Shown in pieces: positions 38,834 to 53,000 of a stretch of 64,000 nucleotides of DNA; positions within the stretch are counted from its first letter, which is position 1, and each line of letters opens with the position of its first letter. The position numbers were made by a program, and so were the translations under genes. The notes under the pieces were generated by a model. It made no database searches. It was not told where the DNA came from and saw only the letters and a list, made by a program, of their open reading frames with translations. This DNA comes from Ricordea florida (lineage: Eukaryota; Cnidaria; Anthozoa; Corallimorpharia; Ricordeidae), in NCBI GenBank assembly GCA_949710005.1, contig OX453272.1, positions 26,712,130-26,776,129 on the forward strand, given 5' to 3'.

Positions 38834-39120
38834 ATGGCTTTTAGCAGGGTATCTCGGCGTTCTTCGCTACAATTTGGTCTGTTTTCCACAGCACGGAGTC
38901 TTTCCGCTTCTCGGCGTTCTTCGCTAAAATTTTGTCTGTTTTCCACAGCACAAAGTCTTTCCGCTTCTCGGCATTCTTCGCTAAAATTTTGTCTGTTTCA
39001 CACAGCACAAAGTCTTTCCGCTTCTCGGCATTCTTCGCTACAATTTTGTCTGTTTTCCACAGCACGGAGTCTTTCCCCTTCTCGGGGTTCTTCGAGAACC
39101 CCGAGAAGGGGAAAGATTTT
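38834..39120. repeat. 57-bp tandem repeat, about five copies
   Basis: The unit, beginning tctcggcgttcttcgctaca, starts near 38852, 38909, 38966, 39023 and 39080. The period is a multiple of three, so both strands have open repeated frames (minus strand: 19-residue units with KTDKILAKNAEKRKDFVL). The minus frame could be the end of a repeated coding region. Confidence 0.8.
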
Positions 39121-39121
39121 G

Positions 39122-39340
39122 TCAGTTTTCTCGAGCCCGGACTCTTTCTGCTTGTCGGCGTTCTTCGCTATAATTTCGTCTCCTTTCTCTTTCCCGAGCT
39201 CGCCTTCTTTGGCGATCTTCTTCGCTCATTCTTCCCCAGTTAATTCTTGCTCTCTTCCGCTCTCTTTCCCGTTGCTTATCACCTGAACCCGGTGTTCTGC
39301 AAATTATATTTTCTCTGCTATTGTTTGTTGACAATAGCAA
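39122..39340 (-). CDS. Arg/Glu-rich repeat-like fragment, 72 aa, doubtful
   Basis: MSEEDRQRRRARERERRR and YSEERRQAERVRAREN resemble the Arg-rich N-terminal repeats of some mobile-element proteins. It runs toward the 57-bp satellite on the same strand. Low complexity makes any assignment weak. Confidence 0.25.
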   Translation of the reverse strand: MLLSTNNSRENIICRTPGSGDKQRERERKRARINWGRMSEEDRQRRRARERERRRNYSEERRQAERVRAREN

Positions 39341-39439
39341 TGGAAATTGTTTCGTTTATCCTTTAGTAGAACTTAAACATTGTAGAGTAATAATATTGTC
39401 TCAAAAAGACAATGAACTGAAAATTTCTTTTCAGTCGTC

Positions 39440-39790
39440 AACACAATTTCCCGCCAAAAATACGCGGGCTACCAGAACTCGATGAGTTAACACATGAGCC
39501 CACAATTTGGTCATGTGATGCTGGTCAGTGGCTAGTCCGTTTTGACAGCTGTCAATTGACCATATTGTGAATGTCCAATATAAAAGATGTGGATTTGCCA
39601 AGACACGCCTGAGATACCCCTCCCTTCCTTTTGATAGTCTCCCCTACCCTACCCGTAAAATCTGTAGACGCGTACGTACGTATGCTCGGTCAGTTACGTG
39701 ACAACCAAAAGAAAAGAGGTTGACCATATTCCATGAGTATGGGGCTCTGTCCCACGCGCGCTTCGCGCGCATGGGAGCCCCACTATGATT
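39440..39790. repeat. Dispersed repeat ending in a GC-rich hairpin
   Basis: Ends with tggggctctgtcccacgcgc then gcttcgcgcgcatgggagcc, a long near-perfect hairpin (about 39743-39785). The rest (cagctgtcaattgaccatat and around) looks like a coral dispersed repeat I recall, not a gene. The remaining bases to 40171 contain no recognised feature beyond the host gene's expected 3' UTR. Confidence 0.5.
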
Positions 39791-40171
39791 GTTGTGAACC
39801 TACAATTACGTTTGTCGGGATTGTGTGAATGGCTTGGATTCCGGACGTTCTAGGGCGACAATTTAAAACAATCATGGGAATTTGATTTCTTCTTTCGTTT
39901 AGAGAACTGTTAGGACTGTTGCATTCTTTAAGAATTGAAGGAAATAACGCTTATTAATGCTTGTGACTATGCTTGTTGACAAACGTTTACGAGGACTTTT
40001 CAATCATTAAATATCTGTCTACCGCAGTGCACATATATGAAATTTTCATATCTATGCATTCAATGTCAAGCATGTCATCTTCGATTTTGCAAGCAACTAG
40101 TTTTCATCAAACCAGATTTTCCTGAATATCCTGTCTTTAGTGCAGGTTTAGGCTTAAGAGAGCGAGAAATC

Positions 40172-40589
40172 TTACTTTTGAGGCTTCTTGCTATGAGAAA
40201 TGACACCGAGGACAATAACAATGAGCACAATTCCTCCAGCAACGCAGCCAGCGGTGATGTTAGCCATGGCGTTGGGATCCTTCTTATCTATTGGGCCTGG
40301 TGAAATCGCTGACGGGCCTGAAGTGGAAGGCGGTCCAGTTACAAAAAGAGATTTAACACTGGAGATGTTAAGGTTAGTGGCTTGTGAAATATCTGCCAGA
40401 GAATTCTTGACTACTGAAACTAGCACGTCTTTGCTGATCGCACTTTGCGAAACGTCCGGTGGAAACTGTAAGTAAAAAGCTATACTAGCTGTCAGTGGAA
40501 TTAGGGAGATCTGTTTTGGATATCCTGGCAGAATGTGGACCTGGTTCTGTGTAAAAACGATGTTTCTTGTGGCCATCTTGCGTCGGGAA
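40172..40589 (-). CDS. Last coding exon: SEA-like end, membrane span, short tail
   Basis: [20 protein letters not shown] and [11 protein letters not shown] continue the extracellular region; a Ser/Pro stalk leads to the membrane span [20 protein letters not shown] and the basic tail SHSKKPQK before the stop. It anchors the protein in the plasma membrane. Confidence 0.85.
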
Positions 40590-42373
40590 CTGCGAAGATA
40601 GGAAAAATATGTCGTCTGTTATTAAGAGCGGTCGTCTGTAAATATTGAGAATCCGGCGACATTTGTCAAATTGTCGAAATTTTGTTTATATTGCCGAAAA
40701 ACCCCTTTAAGTGAGTTATTCAACTCGACCACACAGGAAAACGAAAACAGACATGGTTTTGACACGTATAATTTTTCCTCAATTTCGCATATAGTCAGAA
40801 GCCAAGATTTTTATACGTTCCTCGATTTTCAGGAAAATAAAGCGCTCTTGGAATTTTAGATCAGATTTTCGAAAATGACTCACTGAAAGGGATTTTTCGG
40901 CGACGTAAACTGAATTTCGAAATTTTGACAAGTCTTGCCGGATTCTTGATATTTACAGACCGTCCCTTTTATGTTTGTGCTTTACACCACGGAAACAGTT
41001 ATTGGAACATGGAAAACGGATTGATAGGTGTTAATGTAATACATAGTTCTGAGTACTTGGTATTGATGCAGGCAGGGTATTATACCCATGTGCATTAGTG
41101 CTAAAAACACATGTGTTCGTATATATGTAATGGCCGTCGATCATTAAATGTTGTTGTTACTCATCGTTCTCGCCTCGGGACAACCAACAATAGGTACTTT
41201 TTTAACTATCTAATTTAGTGTTTCGTATTGAGTGCAATGAGATATGTCTAAAACTCTACTTAATTGAAGCAGCAAAACAATTAAAGTAATGCAACTCTGA
41301 ACGGCTCATGAACTTGTTTGATGCTGAGCATGAAAGGCGAGATAATGAATCCACGATTTAGCTCTTCTATCTAATTGCATTCGCTTATTATTGGTGATCG
41401 AATTGTAAATAGACTACCCTCAATGTTCTATATATATTTCGGCTGGCCAAACTGGCCTTTTTTCAGGTTCACTGGGAATTTACAAGTGTGTTTATGTGGT
41501 GATCACGGTGCTTTCATACTGGAGTAAATACGTACAAATAAATTGATAGACAATACAAGCAAAGAAGATTGATGTACTAGCTTAAATGAGTTAGAGATGA
41601 AATAGATCATAAAATGAAAGATAGAAAACTTATACCTTACTCCATCGCTTAATAGTGCTGTTATGTATGTTTAGAAACTGAAGCGCCGCACCAGGTAATG
41701 GTAAGTCACAACGGACGTAAAGGAAAGGGCACTTTTTAGTGCTCCACAACCTAGGGAAAAGACTTTTTACTTAAAGCATCCGAGGATCGTTGACTAAAGG
41801 TAAGACCACGTTGCATTTTTTGGAAAAATATAGCAGTGTTTTCCCCTGAATGAAAACATAAATAACTCGGACTGTAATATTGGTGGCCACATTGCATTGC
41901 ACATCAATCCTTTTGGTTATGGCTTTCTCAATAGAGGTTTCCGCACAGAAAAATGAGATCCATTGACCAATTACCTGTTAGGGGCAGTGCACGCTTCTAA
42001 CTGTTGACAGTACTGCGTTGCAGCATTTGCCACTGATGTTTTCAAAGACTTCTTCACTGTTTCGTTCCACTTATAGGAAGCAAAGGAAAAACAAATGTTA
42101 GAATTCATAACAGAAGTAAAGGACATGATTGGACAAAAATGTTTGGTCTGAAAGGTATTTATTTCTCAATATCTCAAGAAATGGAGTAAAATTAGCAGAT
42201 AGATTTACATTAAATTGTTGCCATAAGTACGACTCCCGGAAAAGCTCACGAAGGTAGCTTTTAAAGAACTCGTGTCAGGGCTAAATAGACCTCAGTTATT
42301 GTATTCATCTCGTCATTGCATTAACGCAGGAGTACATGATAGGCTCCTGATCATTATTCATAATATTTCTATG

Positions 42374-42411
<38 letters not shown>

Positions 42412-44038
42412 CATTATCATAAGATTATCATTATTTGACAGTATATTTTTTTATGGGGGTAGGGGTGTATGCCATATTCTGGGAGAAGGTATTGTACCCC
42501 TACTATTACATACAATGCAGTTTTCCCCAAAGTAGGGTTTCTATTAGAGGTGGTAATGACAGATTATGACAACTATTGCTATTAAGCAGCCCTGGACAAT
42601 ATAATTTCTTCTTTGAGGCTTGGAATCTGTTGCAGTCATTCTTCCATTCAGTTTAAGTAGAAAACCATGATTGAGTGCCTTAGGAATTTCAGAAACACAT
42701 GGCACACTTTCCATGAATATAATGTATATGTTCTTTGTGGTTTTTATGGTATCAATGATGCTCTGAGAGGTACACAGAAAAGGTTTCCCCTTCCCCTGAA
42801 TAGAAATGTCACATCAATGCAACTACCAGATAGAAAGATTACAAAACGTTTGTGGTTATAAACATTTGCTTCCCAGAAATAGAGATTTTCCAAATGGGGA
42901 ATGTTAACCATATAGTGTGTGGTTGTTATTCAATATTGGCATTTGATATCATAAAAATGAAGCACTGAAAGAGCAGTAGGGTAAAAGGATAGTAGTTTAT
43001 GTCAAATTCTATAAAGTAGGCTTTAAATGTCACAATTTTCGTTAAACTCTAAATCTGTTTCCATTGTCGCTCGCCTTCTGATTATGTCTGACAGTGTATT
43101 CAGTTATGACAATTTTTCCAAAGATTTTCAATATGTCTTGTTGGTAGGCTTCGGATTCCGTTTGTAGACTACTAGAACTATTTTCCGGAAACCCCTCAAA
43201 CGGGGGGACCACAGGTTAAGTACTAAATCTGTGGTCCCCAAAAATAAATAAGGCACGCATACGTCATGACAGAAATTTGTCACACGTATGCTACACCTTA
43301 GTCACGCCCTGCATAAAAATCTACCTTGTTTCCCTTACGTGAATCCGCTACAAATTTGTAAAAGTAATTTACGCGGCTCACACTATGTATAAATACAAGC
43401 CTGTAATTCTCATTTGTAAAACTCCCTGAAGAAGTCCGCGACAGTCGGACGAAACGCGTAGGAGAATAAATCAGTTTTACAAACCCTGTTCGCAGAGTGC
43501 TGCTCACAAGTTCACTATTATAAAATTCGTCTAAGTTCTTTTGCTAAATTGTTTTCGCCAATTTCGTTATGTAATTGGTCGCTCATGTCCTGTATAGCGA
43601 AAACGAGTCTTTTTGTTCCTTTTCTATAGATAACACATTCAATTTCAAATTATACTTGGTTGAATTCCTGATCCTTTTCCCTGCTTGTTTTCTGCAATTT
43701 ATTTTCTTTGCTGCGATGTCTATTGTTATTCTCCCCGTGGTCGTTTCTCTATCTCTGCTTCGTGTCCTAACTTTTACGATATTCGAACTTACTCGACGAC
43801 TACCACTTGCTGTTCTTTCTTGTAATGTCTCGGAGATCTTCTTGCTGGGATGTACTTCCAGGACGAGTGAAATAGGTTTCCACAGAATTTACATTATTTT
43901 CATAAAAGTATTCACCGTGCCCACTCGTCAGGCTTGTAGGGATAAACGTGCAGATTGTTTGTGTGCTTTTTCTCCCGCAACATCTATTTCGCTCTACTTT
44001 AATGTACTGAGCACTGTTTTACGTAAATCAACTTTTAC

Positions 44039-44091
<53 letters not shown>

Positions 44092-47000
44092 CTTGTGTAC
44101 AGAAAGTTTATCAAACGAAGAGCTCTCAGTTGAAGGATCCAGTAAAGGATGCAATGTTCTTTCGAGAAATTGTAGCTAAACATACTTGGGATAATAGAAC
44201 GAAACAAACTTCTAAAAGGTCCGACAATTTTATAACGTTTCGCACGTTTAGCCTTCCTCAGACATACAGGTAAAAGCGTAAAAACCTAAAAATAAAGTCT
44301 AAGACGTGAAAAACGCTTATAAAGGAAAAATAACAAAAGCTAACTAACTCTCAGCTCGATTTACTCGGGTTTGCGAGCCACGTGGTCTGGCCGGAAGCGA
44401 CACGATTAGTAGCCTCGCTTCGCGAGGAACAAGGAGAAAGTGACACTTTATTTAGTACTAACACCAAATGAGTATCAATTAAACTAACCTGAGAGATGTT
44501 TAATCCTATCGTTCTAATCTCAACAGCCTCGAGTTTTTCCTCCTCCGATGCTGTTGGAAGTACCGCAGTGGCTGCGGTAGATTGAGGCGTGACACCTGTC
44601 ATGGGCTCTTAAAGAAAAACGCATGAAGCGAATGAGTTTAAGGAGGTCATTTTTTTTTATCCCATGGATCTCAAACTTAGTTTAGTGCGTACATAAGCAT
44701 CGGACAATATAAGCATAGTCTTTATCAAACCGCAAAGTATCTTGGTGAGAACATGGAAAAGTATTGCACTAATTTTCATCGATTTTACCCTTTTAATGGC
44801 CCACAACAGAGCCAGAAATTGAAGCTGTTTTCTCCTTCTGAATTTCTTATAATAAAGCGATCCTTGGAAGAACGTGTATGTACAGCTGAACATTTCTTAC
44901 ACCAATTTTAATTTTGAGTTGTGCTTTTTCAACATTAAGATTCCAAAACCAAAAGCCGACTTGTAAAGATAACCCGAGTGTCATGATAAGGCCATTTGGT
45001 GAAAAAACCTAGATTTGTTTAGGCAAATAAACTTATCTCGTGCATCTTATTTTATATTTTATGGACTATATGCTAGGTTGAAATTCACTGTCATTATTCC
45101 TATACTGCATACATTAGCTATCACGCGGACCCTGTGTGTGGACAATTATCCCAGCAGGAGATTGTATCTAAATATTTATGTCTCCGCAAACCGTTTGTTT
45201 CCCTGAAGGAATAAGGTCCTTTATCCTTTTATATTTCTGTGCAGAAATTGCTGACTGCTTAATAAGTATCGAGCTATCTTGATCTCAGACTTGGTTGATA
45301 ACCCACATAAATAGATGTACCTTGGCACTTGTTATTTATCAATTGCAGCCCTTCCTCGCAGATACAGTTGTAGTGCCCGTGTGTATTTTTGCATGACATT
45401 GAGTCATCCGGGCAATTGAAAGTCCATTCAAGGCACTCATTCACGTCTGAAATGTAAGATCATATGCAAGATCAACCATAAAGGTTCTGGCCCTTAAAAT
45501 TTTCGCAATTGACAAAAATGAGGAAAACGCCCAGCTATTTCTCGCATCCCCAACGTATTAAGTAAAACCGCTATAAAAAAGGAACATACATATGTAGTGT
45601 TAAGTGAAATGAACCTAAGACGACACAGATAGACCGTAAAACCATGTTAACACAGATCAAGTATTGTTCAATAGCTTTCCAAAGAATAGTCACACTGCTT
45701 GGTTTGCCTAACAAATAAAAGATGTCCCACACTCCATGATAAAACAAACATTACCACAGTACAGTTCTTTCTCGAAGCAATCCCCAATTCTCTTCCCTTT
45801 TTCACAGAGAAAAGTGTCATACTGTACAGATGGGCGCACAATACAGCTTTTTCACTAGCCTTACAAAGAATGGCTACACTGTATGGTTTCATTCACAGAT
45901 GAAAGCGTTGGAACAACACTGTACACTAAAAACAAACAGTGTCACAGGAGAGTGCTGTTCAATAACTTTGTAAAAATGGTCACATTGTACGGTTTGATCC
46001 CGGCTCAGATAGAAACGTTTGTAGCCACAAACAGTATAACAGTGCGGTAGTGTTCAGTAGCTTTCCAATGAATTGTCACCCCGCACGGTTTGATCTACAG
46101 ATGCAAATGTTAGAACAGAACTGTATAGCAAAACAAACAATACCACAGCAGAATACTGTGCAGTGACATACCATTACACGTGAAGTTGTCCTCACTGAGT
46201 CTGAACCCATTGTCACAAGAACAGTAGTAGCCTCCCATTGAGTTGTGGCAGTTCTGATTGCAGCGATTTTTGTTCGGCTCGCATTCATCAATATCTGAGA
46301 ATACAATAAATAAGTACTCTGAGTGTAAATGGCACTGCTATAAATCACTTACTGAAGTTGCACTGAGCGTTGGCCCTAGTATCGGGAAAAATGATGAACC
46401 GCACAAGGCAAAGGAAACTATGTTTGCATTGGTGGGAATCGTAGCCACGACCTCCAGGAAAGATTTACTGTTGCTCCCCCGACTCACCTACGAGGCCAGA
46501 CTGGAGTAGTAAGTAACTATGATCGTTAGTTGCAGCGAGGAAAACAGAGTTTATTAATTGCTGCGCAATGTAGTACTTATCGTTCAGTGAAAATATGTCT
46601 CTTACAATGGTGTACTGGTTCATACTTTAAATCAGATGTTTCAGCTAAGAAGCTTCTTTCAGTATTCTTAACAACTATTAATTACACAGGAAACTCCCTG
46701 TTAGAGCATTGACCATTTTTTTTTCTTTCTTCTTATCCCGATTAACCGATCTCCTGCGTGTTTGGTAGGCCTCATAGGTTACCTGTACAAGATAGTCCAT
46801 CCTGATTAAGTGTATATCCTGAAAGGCAGTCACATCTCTGCCTTCCCCCAGAGGAGTAGCAGATGTGTTTACACTCCAGCTGATTCTGATGGCACGGATT
46901 CTTGGCTGAAACAGGATCAAGCACGAGAATCGTACCATACCTTTTCCTGAACATAATCACTGGCCGTTAAAAACTGCGAACAGCATCTCTGTTTTTGAAT

Positions 47001-50000
47001 GCAGATTTTATGAAAACTTTACAATAAACAAAACTGAAAATTCTAAATTTACCTCTCTACTAACTGTAAATAGACAACATTATAATTAAGATAACTATAT
47101 TTATCATCAATTGGTTAGCCCCTTAAAAAATAACAAAATATTAAGCAAAGGCTTTTGTTAATATATACAAGTAAGCATTTTTGGAATAGTATAAAGGAAT
47201 TAAAAGGGATATTGCATCATTTGAGTGCCTGGAGCAACTGTAATCCATCGTACTGAGAACATGAAGGAACCCCACCGCCAAAGGTCAATAAAACCAAAAT
47301 TGTATGCGAACAAAAGGAATTCAAGGTTAAGTTTATATTTATACTTTCGAGCTTTTCTATGGAATACCGGAACACCTTGCCTCGTAACATTCGAATCGTA
47401 ATCTAAGCCAGTATGTATGACAAATAATATCCGAGCTGAAAAGTTGTATTTGAAACCCTGAGTGATTTAATCTTGTTTAAATGCATCGGCCGAATTTGTC
47501 CCCCGAAACAAATTCTAAGTTCTAGATATTACTATACGTGTGAATGTAGCTGCAATCAAGAAAGCAGTTAGTAATGGGACGCCATGTTTTCCGTTTCAGT
47601 TTGTGGACAAGACCAAACGCCAGGACGTCTGAGTTGGTAAATCACGCATTTAACTCACACCAAAATTGACTCCATTCAAATTACATAACAATCCCATAGC
47701 TAGCTATTGGTATACTTCACATGTCGCAGCTTGCAAATTAACTTCCAAGTAACAATTTTTTTGCAAACTATCAGCTTTAATGGACACTTGTTCGAGTTAA
47801 TAATGCCTGCAGTTATTGTGTACTTACGTATGCAGTTCTTAGGGTTGCGGAGATCGACTTTGAAGTCTTCATTACAGCTACAGTTGTATCCACCAGGGAA
47901 ATTATCACAGTTCTGCGCACAGTCACTCACTGGAGAACACTCATCGATGTCTGCGAAATAAAAGAGCCTACAATTTAGATAATGAGGTGAAAAGAGAGCA
48001 TAAGCAAAGCCAAATACAAACACTCAACCGCACACATGAAACAAGCAAATAAAAATGTTTGCAAGCAGCTTCAACTAAGTCATTGACATTCTGATATAAT
48101 CAAATTGTTACAGAAGAAACTAAAGGAATGAGTAGGAGGAAAAGCTATGAAATTTTCGTGTAAAAGAAAGTTAAGGTGATTGTTTGCGAGCTCATCAAGC
48201 TGCTCTTTTCTTAATCACACACATGAAAAAAATTCAATGCGCTGATTGGCTGCGAGCATGTCAATGACAAAGATGAAATTGAGTAAAGAAATTTGAAATT
48301 AAACTTTTGCATGTATATTATAAAGAAGTAATCAAATGGTTTCCAGTGCAATTGTAGTGTGCAATGTAAATCGAGTGCAACGGGTGCATAAAATAAGCAC
48401 TCGTAAATTTTTTTTAAAGACAACAAATTGCACTCGCCCTAAAGGCTCGTGCAATTTTCTCATTCTCAGAATAATTTAGTTTTGCTTACTTTTTCCAAAT
48501 TGCACTCCTTGCCATTTGATTAGCTCTACTGGTTGCAAATAATAGAATTTAGTTCGACAGGATGACCTTGTGCGCTGACATTAAATGACGAGTTAGCGTA
48601 ATGCTTGATTAGGACTATTCTTAAAGTTAGTGAAAAACCGTACCATTACAGGACTTTTGGTCCACATTACTGAGTTCATATCCACTATCACACGCACAAA
48701 CGAATGAACCAGGGCTGTTGAAACATTGCTGGCTGCAGCCACCGTTATTTGTTGAGCATTCATTTAGATCTGAAAGAAATATATGTTTGTCCAGTTACGT
48801 AAATTAAAAGGCACAAACATTTAATAGTGAGGGTAATAAATAGCAATGATTGGAGTTCTTTATCGAGGCGTCAGTTAGGTGTAACTATTGCCTAAAGAGG
48901 CAAATTTTTGAGTAGGAACACGACTGACCGTCTAAAAGCTGAATTTCGTTCGAGGGGCAATACAATAATACACGGTTTGTAGATAATTTTTGCAGTTTGT
49001 TTTCCTAGCTAGAATAAAAGCATCAAAATATTGGTGTCAAATAGCAAGAAAACACCTCTATACCAGAAAATACAGCCAATCAAAAAGCGAGAACTGTGGT
49101 ATGTCACGTAGAAATTTGTTAAATACTCTTGTATGAAACTTGTACAGGTTATTCTGCAGACAGTCGTATAATACAGCCCGTTACTTCTTAAAGCCACTAT
49201 TTATTTTTCCGAGCTTTGTATCAAGTTTAATTCATTGAGGAAGAAAGATCTAGAAACCTTCTCGACTCTCTTGTGGGCCATATCTAGAGTACAACCGAAT
49301 GAAAAGAGCTCAACATGTTCTCACTGGCATTAGAGAACTGTATATTGCACAATAAAATAGATACCCCCCCACCCCCCCCCCCCCACGGCTATGTTGAGAA
49401 TACTCTCCAGAAGACTCCTCTGCCTACGAGGAAAACCCAAGTAACCCGAAGGGATATTCCACGTTCTATCACCCATCATTGCATTATAGATGATATATCG
49501 TTTTGAGCAAGGAAAGCGATTAAAGATTGTGTTAAATTACCTAAGCAGTCCGCTCCATTTCCAGTAAAACCTTTCGGACAGGGTCCACACTGAAAACCAG
49601 ATGAGTTAGCAGGGGGAGGTAGATCAACACACCCTACCCCAGGGTAGCAAGGTTGGAAGTTTGCTTCGCATGCGTCAAGGTTGGCTTCGCAAAATGAACC
49701 AGTATATCCATCATCGCAAACACAAGAAAGAATATTGAACATCTCTACGTTTTCCTTGGCGACGCAGGTTCCTTGGTTGTGACATGCGCAGACACTGATA
49801 ACTGGTCGCAGAACAGATGAAGCGCCTTTGCTGTCGGAAACCACAAATTCTAAATCGATCTTAAAGAAAGAGATCTGGAGGTTAGCCTAGCCAATTGAAA
49901 GATAAGGTTGCGTATTAGCCAATCATATTGAATAGACGATGAACGATCAGTTTTCTTTAATGAGAGATATTTTGCTGTACTGAGCCATAACGTTTACTGG

Positions 50001-53000
50001 AGTACTTGCAACTCAAACCCATAATTCCTTAACCGAGGACAAAGGCATACATTTACGGTGAAGCACATGTATAAGCTATAACTATGATAAGTGACCACTT
50101 TCGATTAGTGTCTTACTGTACACCTTGAAGTTCACCAAAACCACGCGCTACACTTTGTGTTCTCAACTCTCATTTTCGTGCCAAGTTAGTGATCAAACAT
50201 AGTAATCCTAAGATGTTCAGCCAGTGTTGTTATCAGATACTATAAGACATTTCCCACTAACTTTGGGTGTGGATGACATGGACTGAAACCTGAAAGGGCA
50301 GGCTTACTGTTTTTTGACAAGATCGCCACAAACGAAGCCACCTTTGCCTCCCTCTGGACAATTCATTTGAAATTGTGTTCTTGTTTTGCACCATAAAAGA
50401 GAGTAAATTTGAGAGATGGTAGTTTCACTTTCAATTGCAACAGTGCCCCTTTCGTGAAACATGCATTTCTAAAAGTATCATGGAGTTCAGTTTGTATCCT
50501 TGGTATACCTGCTCCGTGGTAACTTCCCAAGATATCGTGACAGATGAGTCGTTTGTTGAAACCACTGCATCTGTTGGCAGAGTCCCGATCACACGGAAGG
50601 TCATTGTATCACCGTTGGGGTCTTCTGCCGTTATTGTTAAGCTTTCCGATGTGTTGACAGTGAGATTAAGCTGCGCAGGGGCAACCGCAATGTTTGGAGG
50701 GAAATTTTCTGAGTGAAAGAAAAGGAAGGAAAGGTCGATGATAGGCAATTGGCCTTTGCCGAATACAATCTAAAACATAGGTGCTACGAAGGTTATTTTT
50801 TACAGTTTTAAGAACACTTTTTTGTCTTCTAAGGACAGAAATACACCTCTAAGCTAAGTTGGTACAATTTTCCTCGTCTCCGAGACTTGGAGCAATTGAT
50901 CATGACCAGCCTTAAAACCTTAATCAAAGGGGTTCGTAGTTGTGTGTGAAACCACTTTTTCACATTAAAGCATTGAGCAGCCGTCAGATCCAGTTCAAAG
51001 TACGAGTCCTACTCCTTTTCTTTCTTCTAAACTATCGAATATATCATTATTTCACACTAGATTGAAGAGGCTGAGGAGACACAATTTCCTGGCTAAGATA
51101 TTACGTGTAAATTGACTATAATAAGTACATCTAAACTTACGAAGTTCTTCTTTTTCGCTTTCCAACTCTACTGAAATTTGGAGAGTAGTTTGTCCAACTG
51201 ACACGTCATTTGTAGAGGCCACGTCAAAAAGACAGTTGATGTCCCCTTGACAGACTCTTTCAGCTTCTTCTTGTAGCTCTTTGCTTTCAAACTGCAATTC
51301 ATCCAGGAAAAGGGGCACAAACGAATAATTGGAAAACGTTGAGCTATTTTCTCCAGGGTTGTAAGTAAACAAAGATGTTACAGAGGTGACGTTCCCTGAG
51401 GAAAGAACACATCACTTCCAGTAATAAGTATGAATCTTAAACCTTTAAGGAGACAAATGATCTTTAAGTTCGTGAACAAAAATGCGACCATGCTCCGATG
51501 AAGCTATCAATGGCTTTTTTTGGCATACACAGATCACTTTTAAGTATCAGTCTGCGTCAATTTTACCCCGAGGCTAACTACTGTTTTGCATGTAATATAA
51601 ATGGCTGAAACTATTTTAAGCGTTTTTAGCGACGCATTTCTTCCAAGCTATAACCGGAATTTGTAACATAGTACATAAACCTACTGATCACATTTTCGGG
51701 AGATTATGTGTACTCACAAAGTAAGCCAAAGTCAAAGTGGATTTGCCTGGCAGTGGCATTGGGAGGTAGTGTGGTACCATCGGGTCTCAAGAAATCATCC
51801 AGTGGATTATCATTCCACGTGCCTAGCAGACCTTTAGTACTGTTTTTTAACGACACTGGCCCGGCAAATACTATAGACAGGGAGCCAATAACATCAGTAA
51901 TTGAGACTGATATCCCGGATGGAAATGTAGCAAGGAAGGAGGCGTTAGTTGGACGTGACACGGCCACCGAGCCATCGAGGGTGACGCTTGTATTCGTTAA
52001 ATTTGTAAACCCATGGTATATTTGTCCATCTACCAGTAACCGCAAGCCTCCTACAAGTAGCAGATACCAGAGTATGAGGAAACGGGACAAAAGAAAACAG
52101 TAAGACTGAGAGACGAGATCTGAAAATTTCGGCCTGTTTTAAATCTAAAAGACACTACAGTGTAGCATTAATTTATCTGAAGCGATACGTAATTGAGTTA
52201 TCAATATTAGTAATTGGGTGTGAAAATGAAAGGAAGAGAAAAGAACACAAAGCATATAAAACAGAATGTGCGGACCCTAGTTTATTCCGTAACATACCAA
52301 AAACCAATTTATTAAGAAAACTTTTACTTACCATTATCATTAAGCCCAACTTGAATGGTGCTTGTATTTTGCTCTTTGGCCACTGCTTCAGCAAACACGG
52401 TAGCGGTTCCCCCGCCTTTGGCAAGTTTTGTTCGGGCTTGCAGCTGGAAGAATGTCTCTTTAACGTCGACTACAATAAACTCACCAAGGCCATTGAAAGT
52501 GTAGTTTTGTTCATCCAAAGTGACGAAGTGTGGATCTCCCCATAACCAGCCTGGAAAAAGGATTGCATTTCATTGATAGGACATGGAGTGTCCTTAAGTG
52601 CCAAATGGATACGAATCTCACGATTTGTAGCGTTCATTTCGGTTCGACATTTGGGCTACTGACCAATTGACAGACTTTGTTGACCAAGACGAAAATAATA
52701 GAATAACAGCAACACACTGAAATAACGTTAAGCATCTTCGTGCTTGTTCTACAATTTTGCACAGAAGCGTAAGCCCGACCGTAAAACAGACAAGTAGACA
52801 AAGACCTCACCTTAACCAACCAAAAACTCGTCAAGGAAACTATTCAAGATCTCATCTCAAAACAAGAATTACCCGTCACGGCTAAGAATCTGATTATCAC
52901 AACTCCTAGAACTTCACGAATCTACTTTAAACCTAAAATTCACAAACCGAACAATCCCGGCCGACCCATTGTTTCTGCATGCAGTTGCCCAACTGAACTT

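Larger units (their letters stand above)
46295..51717. other. Introns between the EGF and VWD exons, nothing else recognised
   Basis: Introns 46295-46782, 46906-47827, 47951-48643, 48770-49540 (with a C-rich run at about 49364-49384), 49860-50508, 50709-51140 and 51396-51717. No mobile-element coding or RNA gene was seen. Confidence 0.5.

Noticed and set aside
38834-39286. 150-codon + strand frame
   Set aside because: Produced by the 57-bp satellite, which is open in several frames because its period is a multiple of three.
41641-41750. Possible extra exon of the mucin-like gene (open, with acceptor- and donor-like ends)
   Set aside because: The exons at 41975-42069 and 40172-40589 join in the correct phase without it, and including it breaks the frame of the membrane-anchor exon.
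49364-49384. C-rich run as a possible functional G-quadruplex site
   Set aside because: Single homopolymer-like tract in an intron, most simply a low-complexity run.
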